From Chlamydiota bacterium (GTDB lineage Bacteria; Chlamydiota; Chlamydiia; Chlamydiales; Parachlamydiaceae), in NCBI GenBank assembly GCA_013289325.1, contig JABDAE010000014.1:1-40276 (forward strand): 40,276 nucleotides of DNA. Direction: 5' to 3'. Each line of letters opens with the position of its first letter. The stretch's first letter is position 1. Positions 1 through 8,858 of the stretch are shown here, piece by piece. The translations under genes and the position numbers were made by a program. A model generated the notes under the pieces. It ran no database searches. It had not been told where the DNA came from and worked only from the letters and a program-made list of their open reading frames with translations.

Positions 1-82
1 AAAGCTAATTATGCTATAGGTTCTATTGGAAGAATATTTGCGTGATGAGGCACTTTTCCATTGTTTTAATTTAAATTTTATA

Positions 83-111
83 TTGATTTATTTAATATTT
101 ATTGCTATAAT
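83..111 (+). promoter_or_regulatory. Sigma-70/sigma-66-type promoter for the first gene
   Basis: A TTGATT -35 box at 83-88 is separated by exactly 17 bases from a perfect TATAAT -10 box at 106-111. Transcription would start near 118, about 15 bases before the ATG at 134. The prediction is from sequence alone. Confidence 0.65.
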
Positions 112-133
112 GATACATCATTAACAATAAAAG

Positions 134-1240
134 ATGGACACCGATATGAATTCTGTGGGATTATTTAATGAATGGTGGACAAATCACAGTCTCGAGTTTG
201 TTTCACATGCGACAAGTCACGGATCTGAAATATTAAAAGAAAAAACTCTGCGCTCAGCTGAAGAGGTATTCAGATTAAAGGGAAGTGTCGAACACGAATC
301 TTCCATTGGTGCGCTGCGCTCTATTTCAACGCAATTTAGACCCTGTGGAAATGGGAATCAATTTTTCATTTATAATACATGCAAGGATTGTGAAGGACAC
401 CTCCCTCAATTTGACTCTACTATGGAATGTGAAGGGTGTGATGTGCCTTATCGCAATTGCTTTGTCATTCCCGATTTTACATTGGATTCGGGTATACTCA
501 AGGTTTTAGAGCAGCACTTTCCAGAACATCGCATTGAAGACAATCATGAATCTTTCGTCAAATTCTATGTCCCTGGCAACCACCGCGTCAGCCCTTTCCC
601 AGGAGGAATATATGATATGGACGTGCTTGCTGATTGGCCAGAGGAAAATGAGCGGCCCAAAAGAAACAAAGGCACAATCGAAGGCATGATGACTCCTGAA
701 GACTCATCTCCTCTATTTGAACAGTTAGTTGGAAAAACCAAAAAAACCATTACTTATCAAGCAGATGAGGCGCAAGGAAGGCTAATTGATCGCACACTTC
801 GAGACATTTATGACCATTGCTTAACGGAACGCTTTGATAAAGATCGATTGGCATTTCAAATAAACACCATAAGAAATAAAATTTTTGGCAATGACACACA
901 TAGGTTGTCTTCCGATATACGCGTCGAAAAAAATGGTGTCCGTTGGTTTTATGGTCCCATTGCTATCCTTGTAGGAAACCCGCGCGTTCGTTTGGCATGG
1001 GAAGGGACATTTTCAAAAGCCACTGCGGTAAGGCAAGAGTTCCATCTTTTAAATCCATTTCAAGTACCATTGTCGGAAAGCTTTCATCACATTACATTTA
1101 ATGACCCAACAGTTGTCGTTGTAGGGAAAAGAGAAGCTATCCAATCTTTGGAGGTAGATCCTAATATTGATCCTGCAATCAAGAATCGCCTGATCATTCT
1201 AGAAGACCTGAGTGATGAGCAAAAAAGCGTTTTGCAGTAA
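134..1240 (+). CDS. Hypothetical protein with a Cys-rich zinc-binding-like segment
   Basis: I do not recognise this 368-residue protein. It has no signal peptide or membrane segment, so it is probably cytoplasmic or exported by type III secretion. Near residues 82-110 it has a cysteine cluster (CKDC ... CEGC ... C) that could bind a metal; the rest is mixed alpha/beta with several Val/Ile strands near the C-terminus. A good promoter lies just upstream (83-111). The ATG at 134 has only a weak ribosome site, and an in-frame ATG at 146 is possible. It stands alone, followed by a 365-bp gap. Function unknown; that it is a real gene is fairly secure from its length and promoter. Confidence 0.7.
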   Translation: MDTDMNSVGLFNEWWTNHSLEFVSHATSHGSEILKEKTLRSAEEVFRLKGSVEHESSIGALRSISTQFRPCGNGNQFFIYNTCKDCEGHLPQFDSTMECEGCDVPYRNCFVIPDFTLDSGILKVLEQHFPEHRIEDNHESFVKFYVPGNHRVSPFPGGIYDMDVLADWPEENERPKRNKGTIEGMMTPEDSSPLFEQLVGKTKKTITYQADEAQGRLIDRTLRDIYDHCLTERFDKDRLAFQINTIRNKIFGNDTHRLSSDIRVEKNGVRWFYGPIAILVGNPRVRLAWEGTFSKATAVRQEFHLLNPFQVPLSESFHHITFNDPTVVVVGKREAIQSLEVDPNIDPAIKNRLIILEDLSDEQKSVLQ

Positions 1241-1247
1241 ACTCCGG

Positions 1248-1412
1248 CTAAGAACGGCAGTTCATATAGTGATAAATGGCAAAATCCTTATTTTCTCGAA
1301 CTTTTTTACGTAGCCAATGCTGAATAAGTGGTAACCCAGTATTTGATTGTGTAGCTGGTAAAGCAGACGTCAAAGAAGCGTGAGAGTATTGGGCTGTAGG
1401 CTGTAAACTCAT
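1248..1412 (-). pseudogene. Small ORF (54 aa), probably a gene fragment truncated by a PE1 end
   Basis: A 54-codon reading frame starts with ATG at 1412, has an AAGG ribosome-site-like sequence about 10 bases upstream and ends with TAG at 1248. Its last codons (NCRS-stop) are encoded by the complement of CTAAGAACGGCAGTTC, which closely matches the end of the 163-bp palindromic element PE1 found elsewhere in the window. The likely reading is a small gene or gene fragment whose 3' end was replaced by a decayed PE1 end. I recognise no domain. It could also be chance. Confidence 0.3.
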
Positions 1413-1605
1413 AAATTTTATACCTTTATATAAAATAAATTTAACTACAATATAATTTTATTGCAATAAACTAACTTAATTGTCAAGCTTTAGTTTTATT
1501 AACTATTAGTGAATGTGTGTTATTTATGGCTATTAATATTTTTATTGACGTAAAAACAATAGTACGGCACTATATTTTTTTATAGTTTTATTTAAATAGG
1601 TTTTT
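1413..1605. other. AT-rich intergenic region with possible promoter for the giant gene
   Basis: This stretch is strongly AT-rich and holds no convincing gene. TTGACG at 1545-1550 and TATATT at 1571-1576 resemble promoter boxes but are 20 bases apart, longer than usual, so the promoter call is weak. Together with the small ORF at 1248-1412 it fills the 365-bp gap before the 1477-residue gene. Confidence 0.35.
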
Positions 1606-4600
1606 ATGTCGTCACTTACAATGCAGGTAAAAACAAGAGATAGTGGAACAAGATGCGATCCTACCCTTACAGGGCAAGCCTGTGCCAATAAGAAACAAAA
1701 ACACTGCATCATCCGTTTCTTTTCTTATGTTTGGAATGGGATTATAGGTTGCGTTTCGCAGCTTTTTGGACGTAAAGTCAAGCCAATTAAGAGAGAAAAT
1801 GATCCCACTGCAGCCACCGTTGCAACTCCCATGAAGGTTGATGCCGTAGCTCAACAAGCGATCTCTACTCATATTCATCCACAACCTGATGCCGTATTGC
1901 AGACAAATAACACTCTTACTTTACCTTGTACACCTGCCACAGATACAGCTGTAGGTACAGAAAATACAGCCTTATCTTCTGAACTTGCTCTACCTTCAGA
2001 ACTAATGGAAAAAAGAAAACCTCTTATCGATATGTTGAATCCCTTTTTTACATTAGACGCATGTGGTTACATCCTATCTGCAAAAATGGACATCGATCAA
2101 ATTAAAGCCAACTTTGCAAACGATGAACAAATACTTGGTAAACTGTTTTACGATACCAGTTTTTCAGGAGATGCCGCTTATGCCGATGATATTCGGACAA
2201 CGCTTGCTGGAATGAACATAGCTTCAACTCAAGTTAACAAAAATGATGGGTCTATTCTAAAAGAAGGAGATTTTCGTCCTTGCAGCTTTACTTCAACTAA
2301 TGGTCCGGCAAAAGGAAATCGTGAGCCCCCACTTTATGGAAGAAAAAAAAAGCCTGCCTATTTAAGTCTTTGGGCATATTCCGTTTGGAAAGGTTATCAG
2401 CAGTATCGCTATAACACGTTACATCGTCAAGACCAAGCCCTGGCAACGTCTCAACTTTTAGACTACAGCCGAAGAGTGGATCGCATTCGCAACCTCCACC
2501 AAAAAGGTTTATTGCTGGGGCGTGTCGCCGATATGAGAGAAGTGCGCGATTTTATTGGACATCGCTATTCGATGGAAAATGATATTTTATCGACAACACT
2601 TTGGCCAAAAACGCTTGATCCTCTTACTATACGTCTTTTTTGCGAATTTGATAAAGACACAGTGGGGCTTCTTCTGGATCCAACGCGGGTAGGTGAGGGC
2701 GATTTTGGTGTTGGTTTTCACCGCAATGCAGGAACCGCTGGATCCGGATTTCAACATCATAAAGGAAGACGTCAACTAGATGGAACACACACTTTAAAAG
2801 CTCAACAGGGTCTTTTGAAGGCGCTCTCTTCTGTCGTAAGAAATGGAGGCTCAGTTCAAGACGTAACTTATAATGTCCATCCTGACCGATCCCATTACGA
2901 AGTACAAAAACAAGATGTTCGAAGTAGCTTTACCACCCAAAACAGCAAAAAAGTAGATTGGAATGAGCAGACCTACTATCGCGCTATTGAGCGCGATTTT
3001 TTCACGGCTCTTTTCGTCAAAAGCGATTCAGATAACTTTTCCAAAGAGCTTAAAAGTCTTTTCTTATTACAAGATTTAATCCGCCGAAAAAAAGGAATTT
3101 TTGTTCCCATCTTCCAATTTAAAGGTGCCACCAATGAGCTTGAAGAGATCACTCCAGATAAACTTTTACTAAGCATCACAGGGGCAATAAGTGAAATTAA
3201 ACCCATTACCGATCGAAAAAGTCGCTTCTCACTTGCTCTTGAAAATGCAGGCATCACAGAAGAGATGGCTCAAGCCATGACTTGCTCACTTCCAGATTTT
3301 GGACCTATTAAATCCTTATTTGAGCTGCAATTATTGATGTTCAATATGAAAAATATCATGGGGCAAATGACAGTTGCAGTCGATGAAGGAAATGGCGTAA
3401 GTTTTGAGCCTGTTCGGATACTTGATAATCTCCATTTAGTCTTTCCAATGCTCTTTAAAACAGAAAACGGAAACGCCAAACAGCCCGATCTTCATTTTTC
3501 GCCATCAGATATCGCTCATATCCTAAATGAAAAAGTGCTCCATGAGTATTTAAAAATGACTTTAATTCATAATATGAAAAGGTTTTTAGGCCTTTCCTTT
3601 ACTGCTAAAGACTTGACTTTCGACCCTAAAATTGCAGATGTATTCGATGTAAGCGATAACAAAAAATCAGATTTTTCCAAAGTGCTCTCAAGGGCTTTGC
3701 AAGCTGCTATTTTATTTCAAATTTATGGAGATAACACTTTTACGCATGTTAAAGAGATTGTGACAAAGGTGCGCTTGTTTTGGCCAATCCTTGGGATAAC
3801 TCCTGGAGGAATTGACATGCTTTTGGGAAGTCAAGAGATGCAGCAAATTGCGCAACATATCGGTTTAAATAAACATCTAGACTGCATGCAACTTGAGCCT
3901 GCAAAAAGTGATAATCGTGTAGGCTTACCTTATTCTTGGCGTATTCCTATTTTTGAAGTGCATCGTTTTGAAGAAATATTACTCTCAGCTCTTACGAATG
4001 GCTTACCAGAAAATAAAATATGCTTTCACGCTATTCCCACTATTGAAATGGTGATGGATGCTTTAAGAGAGTTGGGAATTAAGGCTGACGGCTTCATTGA
4101 CCACGCTATTTTTGAACCATTTAGAGCATCTGATCCCCATCTGATAGAATATGAAAAAAAGCTCCTTCAAGAAGTCCGCGTTCTTTTCTTACTGAAGAAA
4201 GAGGAACTAGCCAAAACTATCATCCAAAATATCAGACAAATAGCTTCCTTTTTTGGGTTTACAGCAGAAGGTGTGGATAGCTTTATAGTCGCCAATGATA
4301 CACTCACTACCTGGGTACAAGAAAGTCTGGATAATAAATCCCATACAACAGAATTCCCATTTTATAAAAAGCAAACCTCCTCCTCTCCTCAACCTGTCTT
4401 AAAAGTACCAGGAAGAAGAGGACAAGTGTCAGCTCATATCGCCCAAACGAGCCAAGGATTAAGGGGAGGTAGAGGCAACGCAGTGAAGACAGATGCGCTA
4501 GAAATCCCCAAAATGCGAGATTATCACCTTCAATTGTTACTTAAATACTTAGAACTCATTCCCCCATTTTCTAAAGCGCAGCTTAAAGTGGCAAGAGAGC

Positions 4601-6039
4601 TCGATCTTGTGAATAAAGAAGACGCCCCTCTTTGGATGCTAGTGCCTGAATTTCATAATGGGGACAACTATTGTCCTAAAGTTCCTTACTTTTCCGGTTT
4701 TGATATGTTAGGAGTTTCAGCTCCTCAACTCATGACAGGCCCTGCCTTTGAGAAAGCAACGCTGCAAGCAGATAGAGATTCATTTGAAATGACCATTCAC
4801 CCTTCTATAGCTGGAAAAGTCAATGTCGCTCGTTTGCTCACACATAAGCTTGCTGTCACTACAGAAGGAGATAAACAAGTCCTTCGTCCGAATGGCTTAC
4901 AATATTCCCGCTCTGCCTATGTTCCCCCAGATGGAAACATCGAATATAATGCAGGCAATGAAAAACACCGTTTCCGCAGCAACGATCAAAGACTCTATTG
5001 TAAGGATCCGACACTTGGAACATATTCCGGTTTAGGGGGTTATTCTAAAGAGGCCTTAGACGACATTGCAGCCTATGATAGACTCTTGCTTTCCGATGAG
5101 GAGCGCCGAATGAGCCGCGCTGGCCTTCTTGCTTCAGCCTACGTTACAGTCACGGCAAAAGGGGGATATGGGTCCATACGCGTTCACCTGCCAAGGGCGT
5201 ATCGCATTCTGTATATACAAACGGTAGGGGCACAATTTGAAAAGTATGGAAGAGGTGCTTTCACCTATGCAGATGGAAAAATTGACCTAAATGAATTAGA
5301 AGCTTCCGATTTTATTATCAAAGAAGGCGCACCTACAGTAAGGGACCCCCTTTTCCCCCAGTATTATTCAGGAAAACAGATTCCAGCTTATTTAAACATT
5401 CAACCAAATGAATGCACTCCATTAGACAGTGGTAATTATAAGGCGCCTTATGTGATCTTGCAGGATGGCGCTTTATTTAATCGGCAAGCTTTTCAAACTG
5501 CAAGCAATATTTATATGTTAGAGCTTGTGATTCCCACCATTTTGAAGCGGATTAAGCATGAACCTTTTTATTTAAAGGCTATTTTATTTGGGGGGGGATT
5601 CTTTGCTGAGACTGACCGTGCGGGTAGCCTTCGCTCTGAGGTGGTTTATGCCATGCTTTTAGCCTACATTGAAGTCATTAAAGTTATCCCAGCTAATAGC
5701 GTTATTGAGTTCCCTCGATATGGCGAGCTTGCTGCAATGCCTTCAGATTTAATAGCCACATTACAACAAGAAGCCAATAAAAGAAATATTCACCTGGTAT
5801 GGACGCAAGAGGGCGATACTTGCGACTTTGACCCTAAAACCACTTTATCAGGACAAAAGATCGATCCTAGTCTATTTGAAAAGCAAGGTCGACTCGTTAT
5901 TCTAGGAGCTGCTGACTCCATGTCTTGGAGTGGTAATGAACCCTCAAGCTCAAGTGTAGAATCTTCCTTTGCCAATAACAGCAATCTTAGGCTTGTCATG
6001 AACTGGTGGGCAAATCCAAAAATTCTAGCTGAAGTTTAA
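1606..6039 (+). CDS. Giant (1477 aa) effector-like protein, unknown function
   Basis: The protein has no signal peptide. Its first 140 residues are low-complexity, rich in Thr/Ala/Pro, with a short hydrophobic patch near residues 35-52, as is common in secreted chlamydial effectors. The middle (about 250-950) is a long mixed region. The last 450 residues look like a compact domain with Gly-rich motifs: LFGGGFF near 1325 and LGAADSMSWSGNE near 1435, followed by a serine-rich segment and NNSNLRLVMNWW. This end vaguely recalls DUF4804-type proteins of Legionella and other intracellular bacteria, but that is memory, not proof. The next gene is convergent, so it is probably monocistronic. The ATG at 1606 has a weak site (AGG); the ATG at 1621 is an alternative. 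Confidence 0.75.
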   Translation: MSSLTMQVKTRDSGTRCDPTLTGQACANKKQKHCIIRFFSYVWNGIIGCVSQLFGRKVKPIKRENDPTAATVATPMKVDAVAQQAISTHIHPQPDAVLQTNNTLTLPCTPATDTAVGTENTALSSELALPSELMEKRKPLIDMLNPFFTLDACGYILSAKMDIDQIKANFANDEQILGKLFYDTSFSGDAAYADDIRTTLAGMNIASTQVNKNDGSILKEGDFRPCSFTSTNGPAKGNREPPLYGRKKKPAYLSLWAYSVWKGYQQYRYNTLHRQDQALATSQLLDYSRRVDRIRNLHQKGLLLGRVADMREVRDFIGHRYSMENDILSTTLWPKTLDPLTIRLFCEFDKDTVGLLLDPTRVGEGDFGVGFHRNAGTAGSGFQHHKGRRQLDGTHTLKAQQGLLKALSSVVRNGGSVQDVTYNVHPDRSHYEVQKQDVRSSFTTQNSKKVDWNEQTYYRAIERDFFTALFVKSDSDNFSKELKSLFLLQDLIRRKKGIFVPIFQFKGATNELEEITPDKLLLSITGAISEIKPITDRKSRFSLALENAGITEEMAQAMTCSLPDFGPIKSLFELQLLMFNMKNIMGQMTVAVDEGNGVSFEPVRILDNLHLVFPMLFKTENGNAKQPDLHFSPSDIAHILNEKVLHEYLKMTLIHNMKRFLGLSFTAKDLTFDPKIADVFDVSDNKKSDFSKVLSRALQAAILFQIYGDNTFTHVKEIVTKVRLFWPILGITPGGIDMLLGSQEMQQIAQHIGLNKHLDCMQLEPAKSDNRVGLPYSWRIPIFEVHRFEEILLSALTNGLPENKICFHAIPTIEMVMDALRELGIKADGFIDHAIFEPFRASDPHLIEYEKKLLQEVRVLFLLKKEELAKTIIQNIRQIASFFGFTAEGVDSFIVANDTLTTWVQESLDNKSHTTEFPFYKKQTSSSPQPVLKVPGRRGQVSAHIAQTSQGLRGGRGNAVKTDALEIPKMRDYHLQLLLKYLELIPPFSKAQLKVARELDLVNKEDAPLWMLVPEFHNGDNYCPKVPYFSGFDMLGVSAPQLMTGPAFEKATLQADRDSFEMTIHPSIAGKVNVARLLTHKLAVTTEGDKQVLRPNGLQYSRSAYVPPDGNIEYNAGNEKHRFRSNDQRLYCKDPTLGTYSGLGGYSKEALDDIAAYDRLLLSDEERRMSRAGLLASAYVTVTAKGGYGSIRVHLPRAYRILYIQTVGAQFEKYGRGAFTYADGKIDLNELEASDFIIKEGAPTVRDPLFPQYYSGKQIPAYLNIQPNECTPLDSGNYKAPYVILQDGALFNRQAFQTASNIYMLELVIPTILKRIKHEPFYLKAILFGGGFFAETDRAGSLRSEVVYAMLLAYIEVIKVIPANSVIEFPRYGELAAMPSDLIATLQQEANKRNIHLVWTQEGDTCDFDPKTTLSGQKIDPSLFEKQGRLVILGAADSMSWSGNEPSSSSVESSFANNSNLRLVMNWWANPKILAEV

Positions 6040-6058
6040 ACCCTAACTCCGCCGACAA

Positions 6059-6169
6059 TTACGTAATATGACAATCCAACTTGGCAAGCAGCCGTTTTGT
6101 CTTATCTGTAATTTCAGCAAGATGCCAGTAGCCATTGATTCTAACCTTGCGGATGTGCGACAAGTGCAT
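6059..6169 (-). other. Short open segment (36 codons), possible gene remnant
   Basis: On the minus strand an ATG at 6169 opens 36 codons with protein-like composition (HIRKVRINGYWHLAEITDK, then basic and Leu-rich), ending with TAA at 6059. It lies between two convergent genes, with no clear ribosome site and an upstream in-frame stop. It may be the end of a decayed gene. I cannot identify it. Confidence 0.2.
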
Positions 6170-6216
6170 GGTCAAAAGGTTGCGTCAGGTGGCGTTTCAT
6201 AACTCGTAAACTTCGG

Positions 6217-6813
6217 CTAGGCATCGCTTGCGCTTGTGGCCTTGCCTATAGCATTCGGATTGGCAAAGGGGTAGTTGTCATACCTAATCTTATCGAAAGT
6301 GCCAACCTTTGCATCCCGGATGTCGTAGATATGCTCCCCATCGACAAAAACCTTGGCAGATCCGACAATCATCGCATTGCCAGTGCTAAATTGTTGGTAT
6401 TTGCGGATATCGATCTCATAGCGCACGATCTTATTATGTGGGCGTATTTGCCCAAAAAAGCCTATTTCTTTGCTGCCAAGGGCGCGTCCAGTACCAAGAG
6501 CACCTGATGCTACGCAGTAAAATCCAAGCAGCTGCCAGACCGCATCGACGCCTAAACATCCCGGCTGTACGGGATCAGAAAGAAAATGGCACTGAAAAAA
6601 CCATGCATCAAGTCTTACGTCTTGCTCGGCTACAATCTTTCTTGCTGCGGGATCGCGAGAGATATTAATGATCCGATCGATCATCAGCATCGGAGGAGTC
6701 GGCAGTCTCCCTAAATCGCTGGGGAAATCTTCTCCTTGCAAAGAGCCATGCGCAAGGCCAAGAAGTTCTGCTTGATTAAAAGAGGTCTTTTGAAGGAATT
6801 GGCTATATTTCAT
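6217..6813 (-). CDS. fabA: 3-hydroxydecanoyl-ACP dehydratase (FabA type)
   Basis: FabA dehydrates 3-hydroxyacyl-ACP and, in proteobacteria, isomerises trans-2- to cis-3-decenoyl-ACP to start unsaturated fatty acid synthesis. The 198-residue protein carries the FabA signature WFFQCHFLSDPVQPGCLG, with active-site His76 and Asp90 14 residues apart as in E. coli FabA (His70/Asp84), followed by DAVWQLLGFY. Length is close to the family's roughly 170 residues plus a short tail. Its ATG overlaps the stop of the upstream KAS III gene by 4 bases (ATGA), so the two are translationally coupled. Chlamydiae normally use FabZ alone, so a true FabA is unusual; with its neighbours it points to a specialised lipid. 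Whether it isomerises as well as dehydrates cannot be seen. Confidence 0.9.
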   Translation of the reverse strand: MKYSQFLQKTSFNQAELLGLAHGSLQGEDFPSDLGRLPTPPMLMIDRIINISRDPAARKIVAEQDVRLDAWFFQCHFLSDPVQPGCLGVDAVWQLLGFYCVASGALGTGRALGSKEIGFFGQIRPHNKIVRYEIDIRKYQQFSTGNAMIVGSAKVFVDGEHIYDIRDAKVGTFDKIRYDNYPFANPNAIGKATSASDA

Positions 6814-7820
6814 TCATCATCTCCAAAGTAGATAAGGGATCCGCCCCAACTTAAGCCGGCTCCAACTGTTGCAGTCACGAGGGTGTCCCCCTTTTTAAAG
6901 GAATACCACTTTTCTGCCAAGACACTTGGGGCGCCGGCGCCTCCACAATTGCCGTATCTATCGACATTATAAAAGTGTTTTGATGGATCTATTTGCAAGC
7001 GAGCACAAGAGGACTCAAGCATTCGAAGATTTGCCTGATGGCCAATAAAATAAAGGCTATCTCTATTTACATAATCTTTAATAAGCGCTTCTGCCGTTGA
7101 CACAGTCCTTTGAATGGCAAAGCGCTGCACAGTGCTTCCTTGCTGAACAAAATGTGCGCCTGGCGCTACATAGATTTTATTCCAAGAAGAGGGATCTGAA
7201 TCAAAACTCGTTTGTTGAATGCGCCCTTTTCCAAGGCGCCGTGGAGATAACACTTGCGCGCTTGCCGCGTCGCCAAAAAGGACTGCAGAATTGCGGTCGT
7301 TATAGTTTATCGCTGTGGTATATATTTCAGCTTGAATTAAGAGAATATACTCCGGAAGGGCCTCTTGCTTCATGCTATTTATAAAATGCAGGTGCGCCAT
7401 AAAGCTCGAGCAGGCCGAATTTAAATCAAACGCCTTAGCTTCAATGCCTAGCTCATTTGCAATTAGGCACGCATTAGCAGGGATATACATTTCAGGAATA
7501 CTCATCCCAAGGATGACAAGCCCGACATCTTGCGGCTGAATATTTGCATATTGAAGCGCTTTTAAGGCCGCATCTTTGCCAAGCTGAGTAAGGGTAGTAT
7601 TCGCTGCTTCTTTTGCAGCCAGTGGATTGACATTGCGCGTTGTTTTGATGTAGTCAAGTGGCAAAATTGTGCGTCTAGTCACAATTCCAACGCGTTCCAT
7701 GATCCATTCGTTGGATGTGCCGATATCTAAAGACTCTAAAAAGGTGTTATCGATGATGGTTTCAGGGTGCGCTGCAGCTGCGCTTATAATACTAAGATGA
7801 TCCAATATGCTCACCGCCAT
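6810..7820 (-). CDS. 3-oxoacyl-ACP synthase III (KAS III/FabH-like)
   Basis: A condensing enzyme of the KAS III family, which typically joins an acyl-CoA or acyl-ACP starter to malonyl-ACP. The full catalytic triad is present: Cys137 in NSACSSF, His261 in GHQANLR and Asn291 in YGNCGGAG, counted from the ATG at 7820. His and Asn are 30 residues apart as in E. coli FabH. The GTSNEWIMERVGI segment is the usual N-terminal FabH motif. I chose the ATG at 7820 because it gives family-like length (336 aa) and only a 29-base overlap with the upstream reductase gene; an ATG at 7859 in the same frame is possible. It forms an operon with fabA and the reductase, and is probably a dedicated initiating or chain-joining synthase rather than the housekeeping FabH. 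Confidence 0.88.
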   Translation of the reverse strand: MAVSILDHLSIISAAAAHPETIIDNTFLESLDIGTSNEWIMERVGIVTRRTILPLDYIKTTRNVNPLAAKEAANTTLTQLGKDAALKALQYANIQPQDVGLVILGMSIPEMYIPANACLIANELGIEAKAFDLNSACSSFMAHLHFINSMKQEALPEYILLIQAEIYTTAINYNDRNSAVLFGDAASAQVLSPRRLGKGRIQQTSFDSDPSSWNKIYVAPGAHFVQQGSTVQRFAIQRTVSTAEALIKDYVNRDSLYFIGHQANLRMLESSCARLQIDPSKHFYNVDRYGNCGGAGAPSVLAEKWYSFKKGDTLVTATVGAGLSWGGSLIYFGDDE

Positions 7821-8730
7821 CGACTCGAAGAATTGTCCCATTAACCCAACGCGCTTCATCTGTACACATCAAAGCAATAAAGCCGGCAACATCAGCAGGC
7901 GTTGTCAATCTGCCAAAGGGATTTCTTTGCCTTGCTGCTGCCTTCATCTTCAAGCTACCGGGAATAGCGCGTAAAGCCGGTGTATCGGTGACGCCAGCTT
8001 GGACTGCGTTAGCGCGAATGCCATAGGGGCCAAATTCTGTCGCGATCGATCTTACAACAGCTTCCAGGGAAACCTTAGCAGCTGAAACAGCCGCGTAGCC
8101 TCTCCAGGCAACTTCATTGCCTTCACTTGTCATCGCAAGAATCCTTGAGTCTTCACAAAAAAGTCTTTGGTTAAATAGATCTTGCGTCCAAGTCAGAAGG
8201 CTTGTCCCCATACTGTAGATGGTGCGCGCCATATCTTCATCATCGATGAACTGATCGCTATAATTTGATTTGATAAAGGGGGCAATTTCATCTATTTCGT
8301 CATCAGCAGCAGCGCTTATCGCCTTTTCAAAGTCCTCTTTTTTAACGTTTAAAAGGGCGCATATTTTTTCAATAGCGGCTTCTTGCGATTGATTGGGCTT
8401 TACGGGGGCTATGGGCTTTAAATTGCCAAACGCAATTGAGTGAAAAAGAAGGCGCACTTTTTCTTCATGACCCATAGCGCTTTTTAAACCATCAATGACA
8501 GTATTTTTGCCCTCAATTGAAAGTGCATCGACATTAAAAGCGATAAAATTTGGGGCTACTTTTTTTATCTCGTCAAATTCTGCCTCGATCCGCTCCATAG
8601 CGCCGCGCCTATCGCGATGGACGACGCAGATGCTCATTCCTTGTTGACTTAGTTTTTTGGCCGTTGCAAGACCAAACCCACTCGATCCACCCAAAATGAG
8701 AGCCCATTGGCCTTTATTAAATGTCAGCAT
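7792..8730 (-). CDS. Enoyl-ACP reductase-like short-chain dehydrogenase
   Basis: An SDR with the N-terminal nucleotide-binding motif GGSSGFG (residues 14-20) and an active site of the form Tyr-X6-Lys (Tyr212, Lys219). YX6K spacing is typical of enoyl-ACP reductases (FabI/FabL), whereas ketoreductases have YX3K. The C-terminus (NPFGRLTTPADVAGF, then RVDGGEH) is normal for the family. At 312 residues it is about 50 longer than FabI, because of an extra acidic/helical segment around 108-165. The start at ATG 8730 is supported by an AAGAAGG ribosome site at 8742-8748. It is first in a three-gene operon with KAS III and FabA. Inference: it completes a dedicated elongation module, probably as enoyl reductase; a keto-reducing role is not excluded. 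Confidence 0.82.
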   Translation of the reverse strand: MLTFNKGQWALILGGSSGFGLATAKKLSQQGMSICVVHRDRRGAMERIEAEFDEIKKVAPNFIAFNVDALSIEGKNTVIDGLKSAMGHEEKVRLLFHSIAFGNLKPIAPVKPNQSQEAAIEKICALLNVKKEDFEKAISAAADDEIDEIAPFIKSNYSDQFIDDEDMARTIYSMGTSLLTWTQDLFNQRLFCEDSRILAMTSEGNEVAWRGYAAVSAAKVSLEAVVRSIATEFGPYGIRANAVQAGVTDTPALRAIPGSLKMKAAARQRNPFGRLTTPADVAGFIALMCTDEARWVNGTILRVDGGEHIGSS

Positions 8731-8839
8731 ATATGATAAAACCTTCTTAAAGAAAATATAGATACAAATATAGCGCATTTTTTTACCAATGTCAATGTTT
8801 TAGCAAGCGAATGGAATTAGCCAGTAGGTAAGGGACTGG

Positions 8840-8856
8840 ATTATGCAAGAGGTCTA
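8840..8856 (+). repeat. 17-bp solo repeat (ATTATGCAAGAGGTCTA), copy 1
   Basis: This exact 17-mer also occurs at 13330-13346 and, reversed, at 21897-21913. It resembles a transposon end with a TA at its outer edge. Here its AGAGG supplies the apparent ribosome binding site of comF, whose ATG follows at 8859. Confidence 0.6.
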
Positions 8857-8858
8857 GT

